Of a stretch of DNA of 6,019 bases, positions 5,957-6,019 are shown in pieces. Location: NCBI GenBank assembly GCA_017651645.1, contig JAGCCO010000050.1:1-6019 (forward strand), given 5' to 3'. This DNA is from Bacteroidales bacterium. GTDB lineage: Bacteria > Bacteroidota > Bacteroidia > Bacteroidales > F082. The notes beneath the pieces are model-generated. The model did not search any database. It had not been told where the DNA came from and saw nothing but the letters and a program-made list of their open reading frames with translations. Position 1 is the first letter of the stretch. Each line of letters begins with the position of its first letter. The position numbers and the translations under genes are program-made.

Positions 5957-6019
5957 GAGATTGAGATCCGTTCTCCAAACTACTCCATTTTAGGTCAATG
6001 CAATCGGAAATGGCCCCAA
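5957..6019. repeat. Terminal direct repeat, right copy
   Basis: This is an exact copy of positions 1-63, ending at the last base of the window. The match begins abruptly at 5957, but since nothing precedes position 1 the true left limit of the repeat cannot be judged. Confidence 0.97.

Noticed and set aside
1..6019. Small plasmid
   Set aside because: The terminal overlap suggests a circle, but no replication initiator, relaxase, iteron array or partition gene is visible, so a plasmid cannot be claimed.

Overview
The window looks like accessory DNA from a member of the Bacteroidota, probably Bacteroidales. The evidence is a Porphyromonas/Bacteroides-type iron superoxide dismutase, a -7 box of the TAnnTTTG type ahead of it, weak Shine-Dalgarno use, an IS66 relic with Bacteroidetes-like transposase sequence, and AT-rich defence-type genes. 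No rRNA, tRNA, CRISPR array, replication gene or mobilisation gene is visible.

Layout. Positions 1-63 are an exact copy of 5957-6019, so the sequence closes on itself as a 5,956-bp circle, or is flanked by a repeat. Positions 1-101 look like the end of a mobile element, with an iterated TACTCC(T)ATTTTA motif. Positions 102-343 are non-coding and hold a cluster of GGACC/GGTCC palindromes followed by a probable promoter. Positions 344-946 encode a complete Fe-type superoxide dismutase (sodB) that carries a dispersed palindromic repeat in frame inside its coding sequence. Positions 1044-4115 encode a 1,023-residue protein with an N-terminal calcineurin-like metallophosphoesterase, a STAND/NACHT-like NTPase core whose Walker A lysine appears lost, and a long helical C-terminal region. 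After a 297-bp gap, positions 4413-5213 encode a complete DUF4393 / 'abortive infection alpha' (Abi-alpha) family protein. Positions 5335-5671 are an IS66-family relic on the minus strand: the terminal repeat and the last part of a frameshifted, stop-containing TnpC. The rest, to the terminal repeat, is non-coding apart from an orphan terminator-like hairpin.

How the parts fit. The two genes in the middle are the likely biological interest. A nuclease/phosphatase-type effector fused to a STAND-like sensor, next to an Abi-alpha protein, in AT-rich DNA bordered by transposon debris, is the usual picture of a phage-defence island. No operon is proven: the genes are on the same strand but separated by about 300 bp. 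The sodB gene is clearly more GC-rich in its core (37 of 60 bases G/C at 661-720) than the phosphoesterase gene (20 of 60 at 1441-1500), so the two parts probably have different histories. The absence of a replication gene makes an ordinary plasmid unlikely. An excised circle, or an assembly circle closed through a repeated mobile-element end, fits better.
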